Below, piece after piece: positions 51,470-60,419 of a stretch of DNA of 64,000 nt. Position 1 is the first letter of the stretch. Every line of letters starts with the position of its first letter. The position numbers and the translations under genes are program-made. The stretch comes from Marinomonas vulgaris. Lineage in GTDB: Bacteria > Pseudomonadota > Gammaproteobacteria > Pseudomonadales > Marinomonadaceae. The DNA lies in the NCBI RefSeq assembly GCF_018145875.1, contig NZ_JAGSSV010000003.1, positions 62,001 through 126,000 on the forward strand. The letters run 5' to 3'. The notes below the pieces were generated by a model. The model did no database searches, was not told where the DNA came from, and was given only the letters and a program-made list of their open reading frames with translations.

Positions 51470-52546
51470 ATGTTAACGACGCCAAAAAACGATCAATTCT
51501 GGATGCCGGGTGAACACACGCCACAAGCCAGCGTGTGGTTAGCCTGGCCGACGCGCCCTGATAACTGGCGTGAAAACGGCTTGCCCGCGCAAGCGGCGTT
51601 CGCCCACTTTATCGAGCGTTTAAGTGGCTACGTTACGGTGAAATTGGCGGTTTTGCCCGACTACGAAGCGCAGGCCAAAAGCATGTTGCCCGCCTCGGTA
51701 GAGCTGCATCCGATGGCCTACAACGATGCTTGGTTGCGCGATACCGCGCCGACCATGGTGATCAACCAAGCGGGTGAAAAACGCGCGGTTGATTGGCAGT
51801 TTAACGCCTGGGGCGGCGAGCTAGACGGCTTGTATGACGACTGGTCCGACGACGAAAAGGTCGCGCAAAACGTGGCGACAATAGAGGGTGTGCAGTGCTA
51901 CCACGCGCCTTTTATTTTGGAAGGCGGCTCGATTCATTGCGACGGCGAAGGCACCTTGTACACCACAGAAGAGTGTTTATTGCACCCTAGCCGCAACCCT
52001 AATTTAAGCCGTGAAGACATTGAGTCACTGCTCAAAACCTACTTGTCTGTTGAGACCATTATTTGGTTGCCACTGGGTTTGTTCAACGACGAAACCAATG
52101 GTCATATCGACAATATTTTGCATGTGGTGCGCCCGGGTGAAGTCTTGTTGACTGTGTGCGACGATGAGAACGATCCGCAGTACGCGATCAGTCAGCAGGC
52201 GTTGTCGATCTTATCCAACACGCGCGATGCCAAAGGTCGTGAGATTAAGGTGCATGCCCTGCCGATGCCGGGGCCTCTGTATATCCGCGAAGACGAAGCT
52301 GCAGGCTTGGTGCAACCAGAGCGTATGGAGCGTGCCACCGACGATCGTTTGGCGGGGTCTTATGCCAATTGCTTGATCTGCAACGGTGCGGTGTTTTATC
52401 CGCTGTTAGACGAAGCACAAGACGCGAAAGCCCACGAGGTGCTGCAAAAGGCGTTTCCTGAGCATAAGCTGATTGGTATTCCGGCGCGAGACATCTTGTT
52501 GGGCGGTGGCAATTTGCACTGCATTACTCAGCAAATCCCTGCCTAA
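51470..52546 (+). CDS. aguA: Agmatine deiminase AguA
   Basis: 358-residue guanidino-modifying enzyme converting agmatine to N-carbamoylputrescine. Marks: MPGEHTPQASVWLAWPTRPDNWREN at the start, WLRDTAPT, LEGGSIHCDGEGT, GHIDNILH and the catalytic cysteine C351 in LGGGNLHCITQQIP. It completes the agmatine-to-putrescine path with AguB. Confidence 0.95.
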   Translation: MLTTPKNDQFWMPGEHTPQASVWLAWPTRPDNWRENGLPAQAAFAHFIERLSGYVTVKLAVLPDYEAQAKSMLPASVELHPMAYNDAWLRDTAPTMVINQAGEKRAVDWQFNAWGGELDGLYDDWSDDEKVAQNVATIEGVQCYHAPFILEGGSIHCDGEGTLYTTEECLLHPSRNPNLSREDIESLLKTYLSVETIIWLPLGLFNDETNGHIDNILHVVRPGEVLLTVCDDENDPQYAISQQALSILSNTRDAKGREIKVHALPMPGPLYIREDEAAGLVQPERMERATDDRLAGSYANCLICNGAVFYPLLDEAQDAKAHEVLQKAFPEHKLIGIPARDILLGGGNLHCITQQIPA

Positions 52547-52584
52547 TCTGAGTGTAACTTGGGCCTGATTCAGGCCCAAAAGCA

Positions 52585-52619
52585 AAAAACACCGAGCGAT
52601 GGTATCGCTCGGTGTTTTT
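52585..52619. terminator. Bidirectional terminator between aguA and the polyamine-binding gene
   Basis: AAAAACACCGAGCGAT / ATCGCTCGGTGTTTTT, 16 perfect pairs with a GGT loop, A- and T-rich at both ends. A second hairpin (TTGGGCCTG/CAGGCCCAA, 52559-52578) lies just before it. Confidence 0.92.
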
Positions 52620-52671
52620 ACAACGCAACTCAATTTAATTTAAATCAACTTAAATCAAAACCTATGAAACC

Positions 52672-53790
52672 TTAACGGTCGGTTTTCACATTGGTCCACA
52701 AACGCGCCATCAAGCGTTCGATGCGAATACCACGAACTTTCTGTGCGAAGAGTTTCTTTTTCACCTCAGCTGGTGGATAGATGCCCACGTTGTCGCGGAT
52801 TTCTTCGTCTTGTAGGTCCATCGCGTCCATGTTCGGGTTAGCGTAGGCCACGTAGTTAGACACGTCAGCGATCACTTCGGGTTGCAATAAGTAGTTGATG
52901 AAAGCGTGAGCGGCTTCTTTGTTGTCGGCGGCTTTTGGAATCGCCAACATATCAAACCAAATTTGCGCGCCTTCTTTTGGGATCGAGTACTCGATGTTCA
53001 CGCCATTGTCGGCTTCGATCGCTCTGTCTTGGGCTTGCAACACATCTCCAGACCAACCAATCGCTACACAAATGTCGCCGTTTGCCAAAGCGCTGATGTA
53101 TTGCGATGAATGGAATTGACGCACGTAAGGGCGCACGCTTTTCAGCAATTCAACCCCTTCGCTGTCCAGCGCGTAATCCGCTGGAGTACGGCTGTTTGGA
53201 TCTTTGCCAAGGTAATTCAGTACCAATGGGTACAGTTCATCTGGTGAGTCTAAAAACATAACACCACAAGACTGCAGCTTTTGCATGTTTTCTGGCTTGA
53301 GTACCAAGTCCCAGCTGTCGACGGGGGCATCATCGCCCAGCGCTTCTTTTACTTTCTCGACGTTGTAACCTATGCCAGTGGTGCCCCATAAATACGGCAC
53401 GCCGTATAAGTTGCCTGGGTCAACGGCTTCTAAAAAGCCCAATAGTTCTGGGTCAACGTGGTGTAGGTTAGTGAGTGCGTCTTTATCGAGTTTATCAAAC
53501 ACCCCCGCTTGAATCTGGCGACCCATAAAAGACGCCGTTGGCACGACCAAGTCGTAACCCGAATTGCCTGCGAGCAATTTGGCTTCGAGCACTTCGTTGC
53601 TGTCGAATACGTCTTGAATCACATCGATGCCGGTTTGTTCTTCGAAATTGGCAATGGTGTCTTCTGCCATGTAATCGGACCAGTTGAAGAACTTGAGTGT
53701 TTCGGCCATTGCAGGGGTGGCGCTGCCTAATGCGCAGACCACGCCCGCGACGGGCAAGACACAACGGGTGAAGCGTTTGCGGTTTGTCAT
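52672..53790 (-). CDS. Polyamine-binding periplasmic protein (PotF/SpuD type)
   Basis: 372-residue binding protein with a Sec signal (VLPVAGVVCALGSATPAMA). ETLKFFNWSDYMAEDTIANFEEQTGIDVIQDVFDSNEVLEAKLLAGNSGYDLVVP is the PotF/PotD signature; W and D residues of the binding site are at WSDY and in WSGDVLQAQDRA. It is on the same strand as the downstream end of GS1 and lacks permease genes of its own; a second such protein and the PotAHI genes are at 60420-64000. Confidence 0.92.
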   Translation of the reverse strand: MTNRKRFTRCVLPVAGVVCALGSATPAMAETLKFFNWSDYMAEDTIANFEEQTGIDVIQDVFDSNEVLEAKLLAGNSGYDLVVPTASFMGRQIQAGVFDKLDKDALTNLHHVDPELLGFLEAVDPGNLYGVPYLWGTTGIGYNVEKVKEALGDDAPVDSWDLVLKPENMQKLQSCGVMFLDSPDELYPLVLNYLGKDPNSRTPADYALDSEGVELLKSVRPYVRQFHSSQYISALANGDICVAIGWSGDVLQAQDRAIEADNGVNIEYSIPKEGAQIWFDMLAIPKAADNKEAAHAFINYLLQPEVIADVSNYVAYANPNMDAMDLQDEEIRDNVGIYPPAEVKKKLFAQKVRGIRIERLMARLWTNVKTDR

Positions 53791-53876
53791 GGTTCGGTTC
53801 CTTTTATGATAAAGCCATACGCCCCGTTAAGCTTTTGAATCCTAATCGGGGTGTGTTGTGAAAAACAGTTACGCCG

Positions 53877-55220
53877 TTAGACGTTCAACAAAAGATGCTC
53901 TCGTTCCCAAGAGCTAATCACGCGGTTAAAGGTTTCGAATTCGCTGCGTTTCACGCCCATGTAAGCGGTGACGAAGTCTTGACCTAGAATTTCGCACAAT
54001 GGCTCGCATTCTTCTAGTAAACGTAAGCCTTCTTCTAAGGTTCGTGCGATTTCCACATCAGGATGGTCCGATGGCGGCTGGTTGGCTTTGGTCGGTTCCG
54101 TTGGTTGCAGCTTTTGCTTCATGCCCAAATAACCACAGGCGAGCGTTGCTGCGATGGCCAAATACGGGTTGGAGTCGGCGCCGGGGAAACGGTTTTCAAT
54201 GCGCGTGGCTTGCGGTGGCGCAAATGGAATACGCAGCCCTGCGGTGCGGTTGTCAAAGCCCCAGTTCATGTTGATCGGCGCGGCCATTTCGGGTGAAAAA
54301 CGACGATAAGAATTGACGTTAGGGGCGAAGAAAGAAATCGCATTCGGAGTGTATTTTTGCAAACCGCCAAGGTAGTGGTAAAACGTTTCGCTTGGCTTGC
54401 CGTTGTCATCAAACACGTTCTCACCGGTGTTGGCGTCGACCAAACTTTGGTGAATGTGCATGGAACTGCCCGGTTCGTCTTTCATCGGCTTGGCCATAAA
54501 AGTCGCGTAAACACCGTGTTTCAAAGCGGCTTCGCGCAAGGTGCGTTTGAACACAAACACCTGATCGGCGAGGTCCAGCGGGTCGCCATGAATGAAGTTG
54601 ATCTCCATCTGCGCCGCGCCCGATTCGTGAATTAGGGTGTCTACGTCCAGATCTTGGGCTTCGCAGTAGCTGTAAAGCGTGTCGATGATGGAATTAAACT
54701 CATTGACCGCGTCTATGCTGTAAGAGCGACGGGAAGTTTCGCGTTTGCCTGAACGCCCTACCGCCGGTTTTAGTTCGTAATCTGGGTCGGTATTGGGCTG
54801 AATAAGGTAGAACTCGACTTCTGGTGCGATAACGGGTTTTAAGCCTTCTTTTTCGTACAAGGACAAAATATGGCGTAAGATCGTGCGGCTGGCCAAGGGA
54901 TGCAAATTGCCGTCGTTGGTGTAACAGTCGTTGATGACTTGCGCGGTGGGTTCGTCGGCCCAGGGCACCATGCGTAAGGTTTTGGGATCGGGTTTGAGCA
55001 CCATGTCTCGGTCGCTGGCGTCGATGATATCGTAGTGATTGTCGGCCCAGTCGCCGGTCACACTTTGCACTAACACCGTTTCGGGTATGCGCCCGGTTTT
55101 TTCAGCGAGAAATTTAAACGTTGGGTAAAATTTACCCCGCGCGTTCCCCGTCATATCCGCTAATGTTGACTCGACTTCAGTAATCGCATGCTCTTTTAAA
55201 AAAGCTTCAAGCTCTGTCAT
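53877..55220 (-). CDS. Gamma-glutamylpolyamine synthetase (glutamine synthetase family, copy 1)
   Basis: 447-residue class I glutamine-synthetase-like ligase. Catalytic-domain marks: EVEFYLI (metal), ESGAAQMEINF, MAKPMKDEPGSSMHIHQSL, NWGFDNRTAGLRIP and RIENRFPGADSNPYLAIAATLA. It is most like the SpuB/PuuA-type enzymes that glutamylate putrescine or other polyamines. The binding-protein gene follows 86 bases downstream and is likely co-transcribed. It is divergent from puuB2. The exact substrate is uncertain. Confidence 0.88.
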   Translation of the reverse strand: MTELEAFLKEHAITEVESTLADMTGNARGKFYPTFKFLAEKTGRIPETVLVQSVTGDWADNHYDIIDASDRDMVLKPDPKTLRMVPWADEPTAQVINDCYTNDGNLHPLASRTILRHILSLYEKEGLKPVIAPEVEFYLIQPNTDPDYELKPAVGRSGKRETSRRSYSIDAVNEFNSIIDTLYSYCEAQDLDVDTLIHESGAAQMEINFIHGDPLDLADQVFVFKRTLREAALKHGVYATFMAKPMKDEPGSSMHIHQSLVDANTGENVFDDNGKPSETFYHYLGGLQKYTPNAISFFAPNVNSYRRFSPEMAAPINMNWGFDNRTAGLRIPFAPPQATRIENRFPGADSNPYLAIAATLACGYLGMKQKLQPTEPTKANQPPSDHPDVEIARTLEEGLRLLEECEPLCEILGQDFVTAYMGVKRSEFETFNRVISSWEREHLLLNV

Positions 55221-55312
55221 AACTCACCTTACGTTGGTTGCTCAACGACCACTGTTGAGCGCTAAAAAATGTCTGTTGGTTGTTTTACTATTAGATTGTT
55301 TTTTTAGTCAAC

Positions 55313-55336
55313 CCGAATAATAATTCGGTTTAAACC
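55313..55336. promoter_or_regulatory. Overlapping palindromes in the GS1-puuB2 divergent region
   Basis: CCGAATAATAATTCGG (55313-55328; arms CCGAAT/ATTCGG) overlaps GGTTTAAACC (55327-55336). The half-site (A/T)ATTCGGTT recurs at 55421-55429 in the same region and at 58470-58478 before the second synthetase. It may be the operator of the TetR protein at 56831 or another local regulator (inference). Confidence 0.5.
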
Positions 55337-55470
55337 TTATTTTAGTTTGATTGGTAAATCAACACATTGTGATTAAATAGGTTAATATTACGATTGACAA
55401 CCGCCCTAAAATCGATCAATTATTCGGTTATTGCTTTGCGTTCTATGAACGTTTCGGCGTGAACCCAAAC

Positions 55471-55475
55471 AGGAG
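55471..55475 (+). promoter_or_regulatory. Ribosome site supporting a TTG start of the second puuB
   Basis: AGGAG ends six bases before TTG 55482. No ATG or GTG is in frame near the conserved N-terminal QDSSYYEATA, so TTG is the likely start. Confidence 0.65.
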
Positions 55476-55481
55476 TATTTT

Positions 55482-56759
55482 TTGAGCATACAGGATTCCT
55501 CTTACTACGAAGCGACAGCGACAGCGCGCAAAGGTCGTCCACAGTTAGTGGGTGATCACACAGCGGACATTTGCATCATTGGCGGCGGTTTTACGGGGGC
55601 GTCGGCGGCCTTGCATTTGGCGCAAGCGGGTTATCAAGTCACCTTGTTGGAAGCGCAAACCATAGGTTGGGGAGCGTCGGGACGCAATGGTGGACAAATA
55701 TGCCAAGGTCACAACATGGGCCACGCGGAGATGGTCAAAAAAGTCGGCAAAGACACGGCGGACATTCTGTGGCAAACCTCGGTCAATTCCGTGGAGATGG
55801 TCAAAAATTTAGTGGCTCAGTATGATATTGACTGTGACCTCACGCCGGGCGTGCTGCATGTGGCGTCCAAAAAAGGTCACACCGAGGAGATTCAACAAGC
55901 GGTCGATTACAAACGCGATGTTTTAGGTTATGAGGGCGTGCGTTTTTTAGACGCCAGCGAAGTAGCAGATAAGCTCGGAACGGAGCGGTATTTTGGCGGC
56001 GAATATTATCAAGATGGCGCGCACATTCACCCACTGAATTTTGTCTTAGGCTTGGCGAAAGCCGCCGAATCTCATGGTGCAACACTGTACGAGCATTCGT
56101 CTGTGGTGGAATACACCGACGACAAACACCCAGTAATCAGCACCGAGAAAGGCCGTGTGACCTGTCGTTATGTGTTGTTTGCCTGCAATGGTTACTTGGG
56201 GCATCTGAACGGCCCTGCGGCGCGTAAAATCATGCCGATCAATAACTTCATCATCGCCACAGAGCCTTTACCTGATAACTTGGTGAAGCGCATTAACCCC
56301 GATCGTGTGGCCGTGGCGGATTCAAAATTTGTGGTGAACTATTATCGTTTGTCCCGTGATAATCGTATGTTGTGGGGCGGCGGCGAAAATTACAGTCCGC
56401 GTTTTCCAAAAGACATTGCGAGCTTTGTGAAAAAACACATGGTGGCGACCTATCCTGAACTGGGCGAGTATCGTATCGATCATGCTTGGGGTGGCACTTT
56501 GGCGATCACTCTCAATCGCATGCCAAACATCAGTCGTCAAAAAGACAATGTATTTGTTGCCCAAGGTTACTCGGGTCACGGTGTGGCCATGGCGACGTAC
56601 GCGGGTGCCATGTTTGCCAAGGCAGTGCAAGGCTCGTTAGAAGAAACTGATGCGTTTGAGCGTTTGCCAAGTCGTGATTTCCCGGGGGGAACGCTGTTAC
56701 GCTGGCCAGGTTTGGTGGCCGGCATGTTGTACTATTCTATGCTGGATCGTTTACCCTAG
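55482..56759 (+). CDS. PuuB-like FAD oxidoreductase (copy 2)
   Basis: 425-residue gamma-glutamylpolyamine oxidase family member. SSYYEATA near the start, ADICIIGGGFTGASAALHLAQAG (FAD loop), GWGASGRNGGQICQGHN and NYYRLSRDNRMLWGGGENYSPR mark the family. It is clearly diverged from puuB at 47585 and more like the OrdL group, so it may use a different substrate. TTG start. It is followed on the same strand by a TetR gene. Confidence 0.87.
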   Translation: MSIQDSSYYEATATARKGRPQLVGDHTADICIIGGGFTGASAALHLAQAGYQVTLLEAQTIGWGASGRNGGQICQGHNMGHAEMVKKVGKDTADILWQTSVNSVEMVKNLVAQYDIDCDLTPGVLHVASKKGHTEEIQQAVDYKRDVLGYEGVRFLDASEVADKLGTERYFGGEYYQDGAHIHPLNFVLGLAKAAESHGATLYEHSSVVEYTDDKHPVISTEKGRVTCRYVLFACNGYLGHLNGPAARKIMPINNFIIATEPLPDNLVKRINPDRVAVADSKFVVNYYRLSRDNRMLWGGGENYSPRFPKDIASFVKKHMVATYPELGEYRIDHAWGGTLAITLNRMPNISRQKDNVFVAQGYSGHGVAMATYAGAMFAKAVQGSLEETDAFERLPSRDFPGGTLLRWPGLVAGMLYYSMLDRLP

Positions 56760-56830
56760 GGCTTGGCTGTTAACGGATATGTTATTTTGCCAGTTTTTCT
56801 TTTTTATTGTAGCAGGACACTTTGTCTATT

Positions 56831-57508
56831 ATGTCTAACCCCTCTGAGACGACGAAAACGCCCACGGCGGTGAAAACCATGCAATCTGTCTCACCGCGCA
56901 GTGAGCCGGTGCAGTCTCGTTCTATTAAGCGAGCCCAACAGATTTTAGACGTCACCAGCGAACTGCTGGAAACCGTTGGTTTGAACGATTTGAACACGGC
57001 GATTATCGCCAAAGAAGTAGGCATTTCAGTCGGTTCCTTGTACCACTATTTTCCCAATAAACACGCCATCTTGTACGCCATGGGTAAGTCTTGGCTCGAC
57101 AGCATCGAAGAGGTGCTTACCGACATTCAAGAATGGTCATTGGAAGAAATGCCTTTATCGGTGTTTATTGATCAGGTTACCGACATCAATTTGCGCACCT
57201 ACCGCCAGCAGCGAGCAGTATTGCGTTTGGTGCAGGCGATGTTTTCGGTACAGGAATTACGTGAGCTGGACGAACGTCACGACGACATGGTCATTACGCA
57301 AATGGCCAAGGTGTTTAAGCGCATCGGACTGAAAAAACATGTGCGCGAACGGGAACGCATTGCGCGTCTGTACCTAGAAGTGACCCACAGTACCTATCTG
57401 GTGGTGGTGAACCAAAACGAGCGTCGTGCAGCGCGCACCTTATCGGACTTAAAACTCATGCTCACCTGTTTATTAGAGCGGCATTTGAACGAAGTCGATA
57501 CCGACTGA
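56831..57508 (+). CDS. TetR-family regulator
   Basis: 225-residue regulator. The helix-turn-helix is LNTAIIAKEVGISVGSLYHYFPNKHAIL, after an unusually long, proline/serine-rich N-terminal arm of about 30 residues. The C-terminal domain is helical with no recognised ligand pocket. ATG 56831 is given; TTG 56822 has a better spaced AGGA (56814-56817) and would add three residues. It lies directly after puuB2, so it probably controls local polyamine genes. Confidence 0.82.
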   Translation: MSNPSETTKTPTAVKTMQSVSPRSEPVQSRSIKRAQQILDVTSELLETVGLNDLNTAIIAKEVGISVGSLYHYFPNKHAILYAMGKSWLDSIEEVLTDIQEWSLEEMPLSVFIDQVTDINLRTYRQQRAVLRLVQAMFSVQELRELDERHDDMVITQMAKVFKRIGLKKHVRERERIARLYLEVTHSTYLVVVNQNERRAARTLSDLKLMLTCLLERHLNEVDTD

Positions 57509-57518
57509 CTGCGTTGCG

Positions 57519-58343
57519 TCACAGGCTCTCTTTTTCTCGATCGAGAGCGTCCAAATGGCTCAGAAATAAGGTAAAGATTTCTGACTGACTGGAGGTATCA
57601 AGGCGAGCATGAATGTTTTTTCGATGCACCTTGACGGTGCCTGCACTGATATTGAGCTCGCTGGCGATGGATTTCGACGAGTGACCTTTTAGTAACAGCC
57701 CCAGAATTTCCTGTTCGCGAGACGTCAGCACGCCATGGGCAAAGGTTTTTAACGCTTGCTTTAAAGGGCCAGATTGCGAGACTCGTTCAACAAATTCCCC
57801 AGATTGCGCCAACCAAAATTGATTCACCAAGGCTTCTAAAACGGGAAAAACCGTTTTGAGGTTGTTTAGTTCTGAACGACGAATCGAGCCAACGGCTTTT
57901 TGTCGACCCAACGAAATCGCACAGGTGGTGGTTTTGTCTAAATCCACCAAAATATTGATTTCATCGACCAGGTCAAAATCGCGATAGCAGGTTTGGTAGT
58001 ACTCGGTTTCTTCAAACGAATCGGGGGCCATATCGACCAAACGATACACGCCGGGCGTCACACCCTGTTGGATGGAGTTAAACAGCGGATCAAGCAGGTA
58101 CGCCTTATTCAAATACAGTCGTAGAGTGTGGCTTTGTTCACTGGGGTCGCTAGGGTAAATGAGCAGTGGCTTCAGCGTTTTTTTGTAAGTCACTATGATG
58201 AAGGTGTCGAAATAGCAAAGGTTAGATAAGACACTTCTCAGCGTGCTGGGGAAGCTAGGCACACGAATGTGGCTGGACAGCGTACCGAGGTCTCGCATGA
58301 GTTCAGGTAGGGTCAAATGCCCTCCTAATATGTTTCTTTGCAT
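57519..58343 (-). CDS. LuxR-type helix-turn-helix regulator
   Basis: 274-residue regulator with a C-terminal LuxR/FixJ helix-turn-helix (LTSREQEILGLLLKGHSSKSIASELNISAGTVKVHRKNIHARL). The N-terminal 190 residues have no recognised receiver or autoinducer-binding signature. It converges with the TetR gene (10-base gap) and diverges from the second synthetase gene. A role in polyamine regulation is inferred from position. Confidence 0.82.
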   Translation of the reverse strand: MQRNILGGHLTLPELMRDLGTLSSHIRVPSFPSTLRSVLSNLCYFDTFIIVTYKKTLKPLLIYPSDPSEQSHTLRLYLNKAYLLDPLFNSIQQGVTPGVYRLVDMAPDSFEETEYYQTCYRDFDLVDEINILVDLDKTTTCAISLGRQKAVGSIRRSELNNLKTVFPVLEALVNQFWLAQSGEFVERVSQSGPLKQALKTFAHGVLTSREQEILGLLLKGHSSKSIASELNISAGTVKVHRKNIHARLDTSSQSEIFTLFLSHLDALDREKESL

Positions 58344-58887
58344 GACAATAGGCCTTTTGCACAGACCCCAATCATCAGGGTCACTGTTTTATCGATAAAA
58401 TACTGAATTAAGAGCAAACACTGTGCCATTTTAAGAGCGAAATGTCTTACACAGTATAAACGGATATTTTATTCGGTTTTATGTTTTTGCGGTCGCCTGA
58501 TTTTGTTCGTCTAAAACAAAATTTACATCGACTTTATAATCTTTTCTGTAGTAAAAATAATGCCATAACCTGAATAATATGTCGGATTGTGCAACCTGTT
58601 ATTCGCTGTAGAAATCCTACTCTTACTCTGTTTTCTAATGTATATCAGTTATATAGACAAGCAGAGCGGTAGAGATCTTTGTTCTTCAGCCAGATTTTTA
58701 CACAATTGCGTCCATGTTTGCCTATACCCATTCGGGGATAGTTACTTGCATCATTTTATCGGGTTAAGGTGAATTACATTGAAAGAATTTGATTCAGGTC
58801 AGGCATTGAAGTCGAAAAATTACTCGATTATGAATCAGCTTAAAGCACCTCTTTCTTAGCAAGACTCATTTCAGAAGAGAATATTGT
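58344..58887. other. 544-bp divergent region between the LuxR gene and the second synthetase
   Basis: No convincing gene. It holds TATTCGGTT (58470-58478), which matches the half-sites in the other polyamine divergent region, and a TATAAT at 58535-58540 with a weak -35. A short open frame at 58587-58772 lacks a ribosome site. The region probably holds promoters and operators of both neighbours. Confidence 0.45.
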
Positions 58888-60222
58888 ATGTCGGATATGT
58901 ACGAAGGGAACAATGAATTTGATTTGTTCATCACAGATCTAAACGGTAACTTACGCGGTAAGCGTATGCCTTCCAGTGGCCTTAGATACGTGATGAAAAA
59001 TGGTGTTAAGCTGCCACAATCGGTGATTGGCTTTGACCATTGGGGCGACGATGTGCTGGACAATGGCATGGTATTCGAAACTGGTGACAGTGATGGTATT
59101 TGTTTAGCCGTGCATCCTGAGCCCATTCCTGTGCCGTGGGCAGAGTCGGCTCGAGATCAAATTTTGGCGATGATGTACAACGCCGACGGTTCACCTTTTT
59201 ACCCAGATCCACGTCAATTGCTTACCCGCATTGTTAATCGCTTCAAAGAGCTTGGTTACACGCCTGTTGTGGCCACTGAGTTGGAATTTTACTTGCTAGA
59301 CGGCACATCCGAAGCCCAGCGTCGCCCTTCTCCGCCTATTATTGTTGAAGGCAATGGCGTGCGTTTGAACAAAACCGACTGTTACTCTATTGAAGAAATG
59401 GATGGCCTTGAAAGCTTCTTCGCTGAAGTGCGTCAAGCTTGTGAGATTCAAGGCATTCCTGCTGACACCATTATTTCTGAATTGGGCCCCGGCCAGTTTG
59501 AAATCAACATGAAACACACGGATGACGCGGTTCAAGCGGCGGATCATGCCATCATGTTTAAGCGTTTGATCAAGGGCGTGGCGCGTCAGCACGACTTCGG
59601 TGCGACCTTTATGGCGAAACCTTACGCTGATAAAAGCGGCAACGGCTTCCACGTGCATTTCAGCTTACTGGATGCCGACGGCAATAACGTTTTCAACAAC
59701 GAAACCGATGAAGGGTCAGATCTGCTCAAACAAGCGGTTGCGGGCTTATTGCATCATATGTCCGATTCTATGCTGGTGTTCGCGCCACACTTGAATTCTT
59801 ATCGTCGTTTTCAGACGGGAGCACACGCACCAACGTTTGCCAGCTGGGGCTATGAAAACCGCACTGTTGCGGTGCGCATCCCAGAAAGTGAAAATATTGC
59901 GCGCCGAATTGAACACCGTGTCGCCGGGGCGGATGCTAACCCTTATTTGGTATTGGCAACGGTTTTGGGTGCGGCATTGCATGGCATTGAAACAAAAATG
60001 TCACCGCCTGCACCTATTGAAGGCGATGCCTATGCTATGTCAGAAGATTTTGAACCTCTGCCTAATCGTTGGGAATTGGCGACGGAATCCTTTGCTGACA
60101 GCGCCTTCTTAACAGAATACATGGGCGAAGAGTTTGTACGAGTGTATGGCGCGGCGAAAGAACAAGAGCAAATGAAGATACACAGCCGTATTTCTAACGT
60201 GGAATACGAAGCGTATTTGTAA
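58888..60222 (+). CDS. Gamma-glutamylputrescine synthetase (PuuA-like, copy 2)
   Basis: 444-residue glutamine-synthetase-family ligase, closer to E. coli PuuA than copy 1: ITDLNGNLRGKRMPSSGL, TELEFYLLDG, GPGQFEINMKHTDDA, ATFMAKPYADKSGNGFHVHFSLLD, NSYRRFQTGAHAPTFASWGYENRTVAVRIP and EHRVAGADANPYLVLATVL align with it. GAAGAGA precedes the ATG. It is upstream of the polyamine transport genes and could be co-transcribed with them, although 197 bases separate it from the next gene. Confidence 0.9.
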   Translation: MSDMYEGNNEFDLFITDLNGNLRGKRMPSSGLRYVMKNGVKLPQSVIGFDHWGDDVLDNGMVFETGDSDGICLAVHPEPIPVPWAESARDQILAMMYNADGSPFYPDPRQLLTRIVNRFKELGYTPVVATELEFYLLDGTSEAQRRPSPPIIVEGNGVRLNKTDCYSIEEMDGLESFFAEVRQACEIQGIPADTIISELGPGQFEINMKHTDDAVQAADHAIMFKRLIKGVARQHDFGATFMAKPYADKSGNGFHVHFSLLDADGNNVFNNETDEGSDLLKQAVAGLLHHMSDSMLVFAPHLNSYRRFQTGAHAPTFASWGYENRTVAVRIPESENIARRIEHRVAGADANPYLVLATVLGAALHGIETKMSPPAPIEGDAYAMSEDFEPLPNRWELATESFADSAFLTEYMGEEFVRVYGAAKEQEQMKIHSRISNVEYEAYL

Positions 60223-60419
60223 GCAATACACAGGTATTTGGCTATTTTATAAGCCGACATGAAAAAAGTATTTTTTTTGGTTAATGCTTTGCACAAATTT
60301 CGCGTGCAAAGTGTGATCAGCAGTATTAAAAGATGAGAAAGCTCAGTAAGGGCTCACAACTAAAATCAATATCACATCGGAACCGGTCAACGACAGTTGA
60401 CTAAATGGGAGAATCCTAT

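Noticed and set aside
58587..58772. 61-codon open frame before the second synthetase
   Set aside because: No ribosome site, no similarity, AT-rich promoter-like DNA; probably chance.
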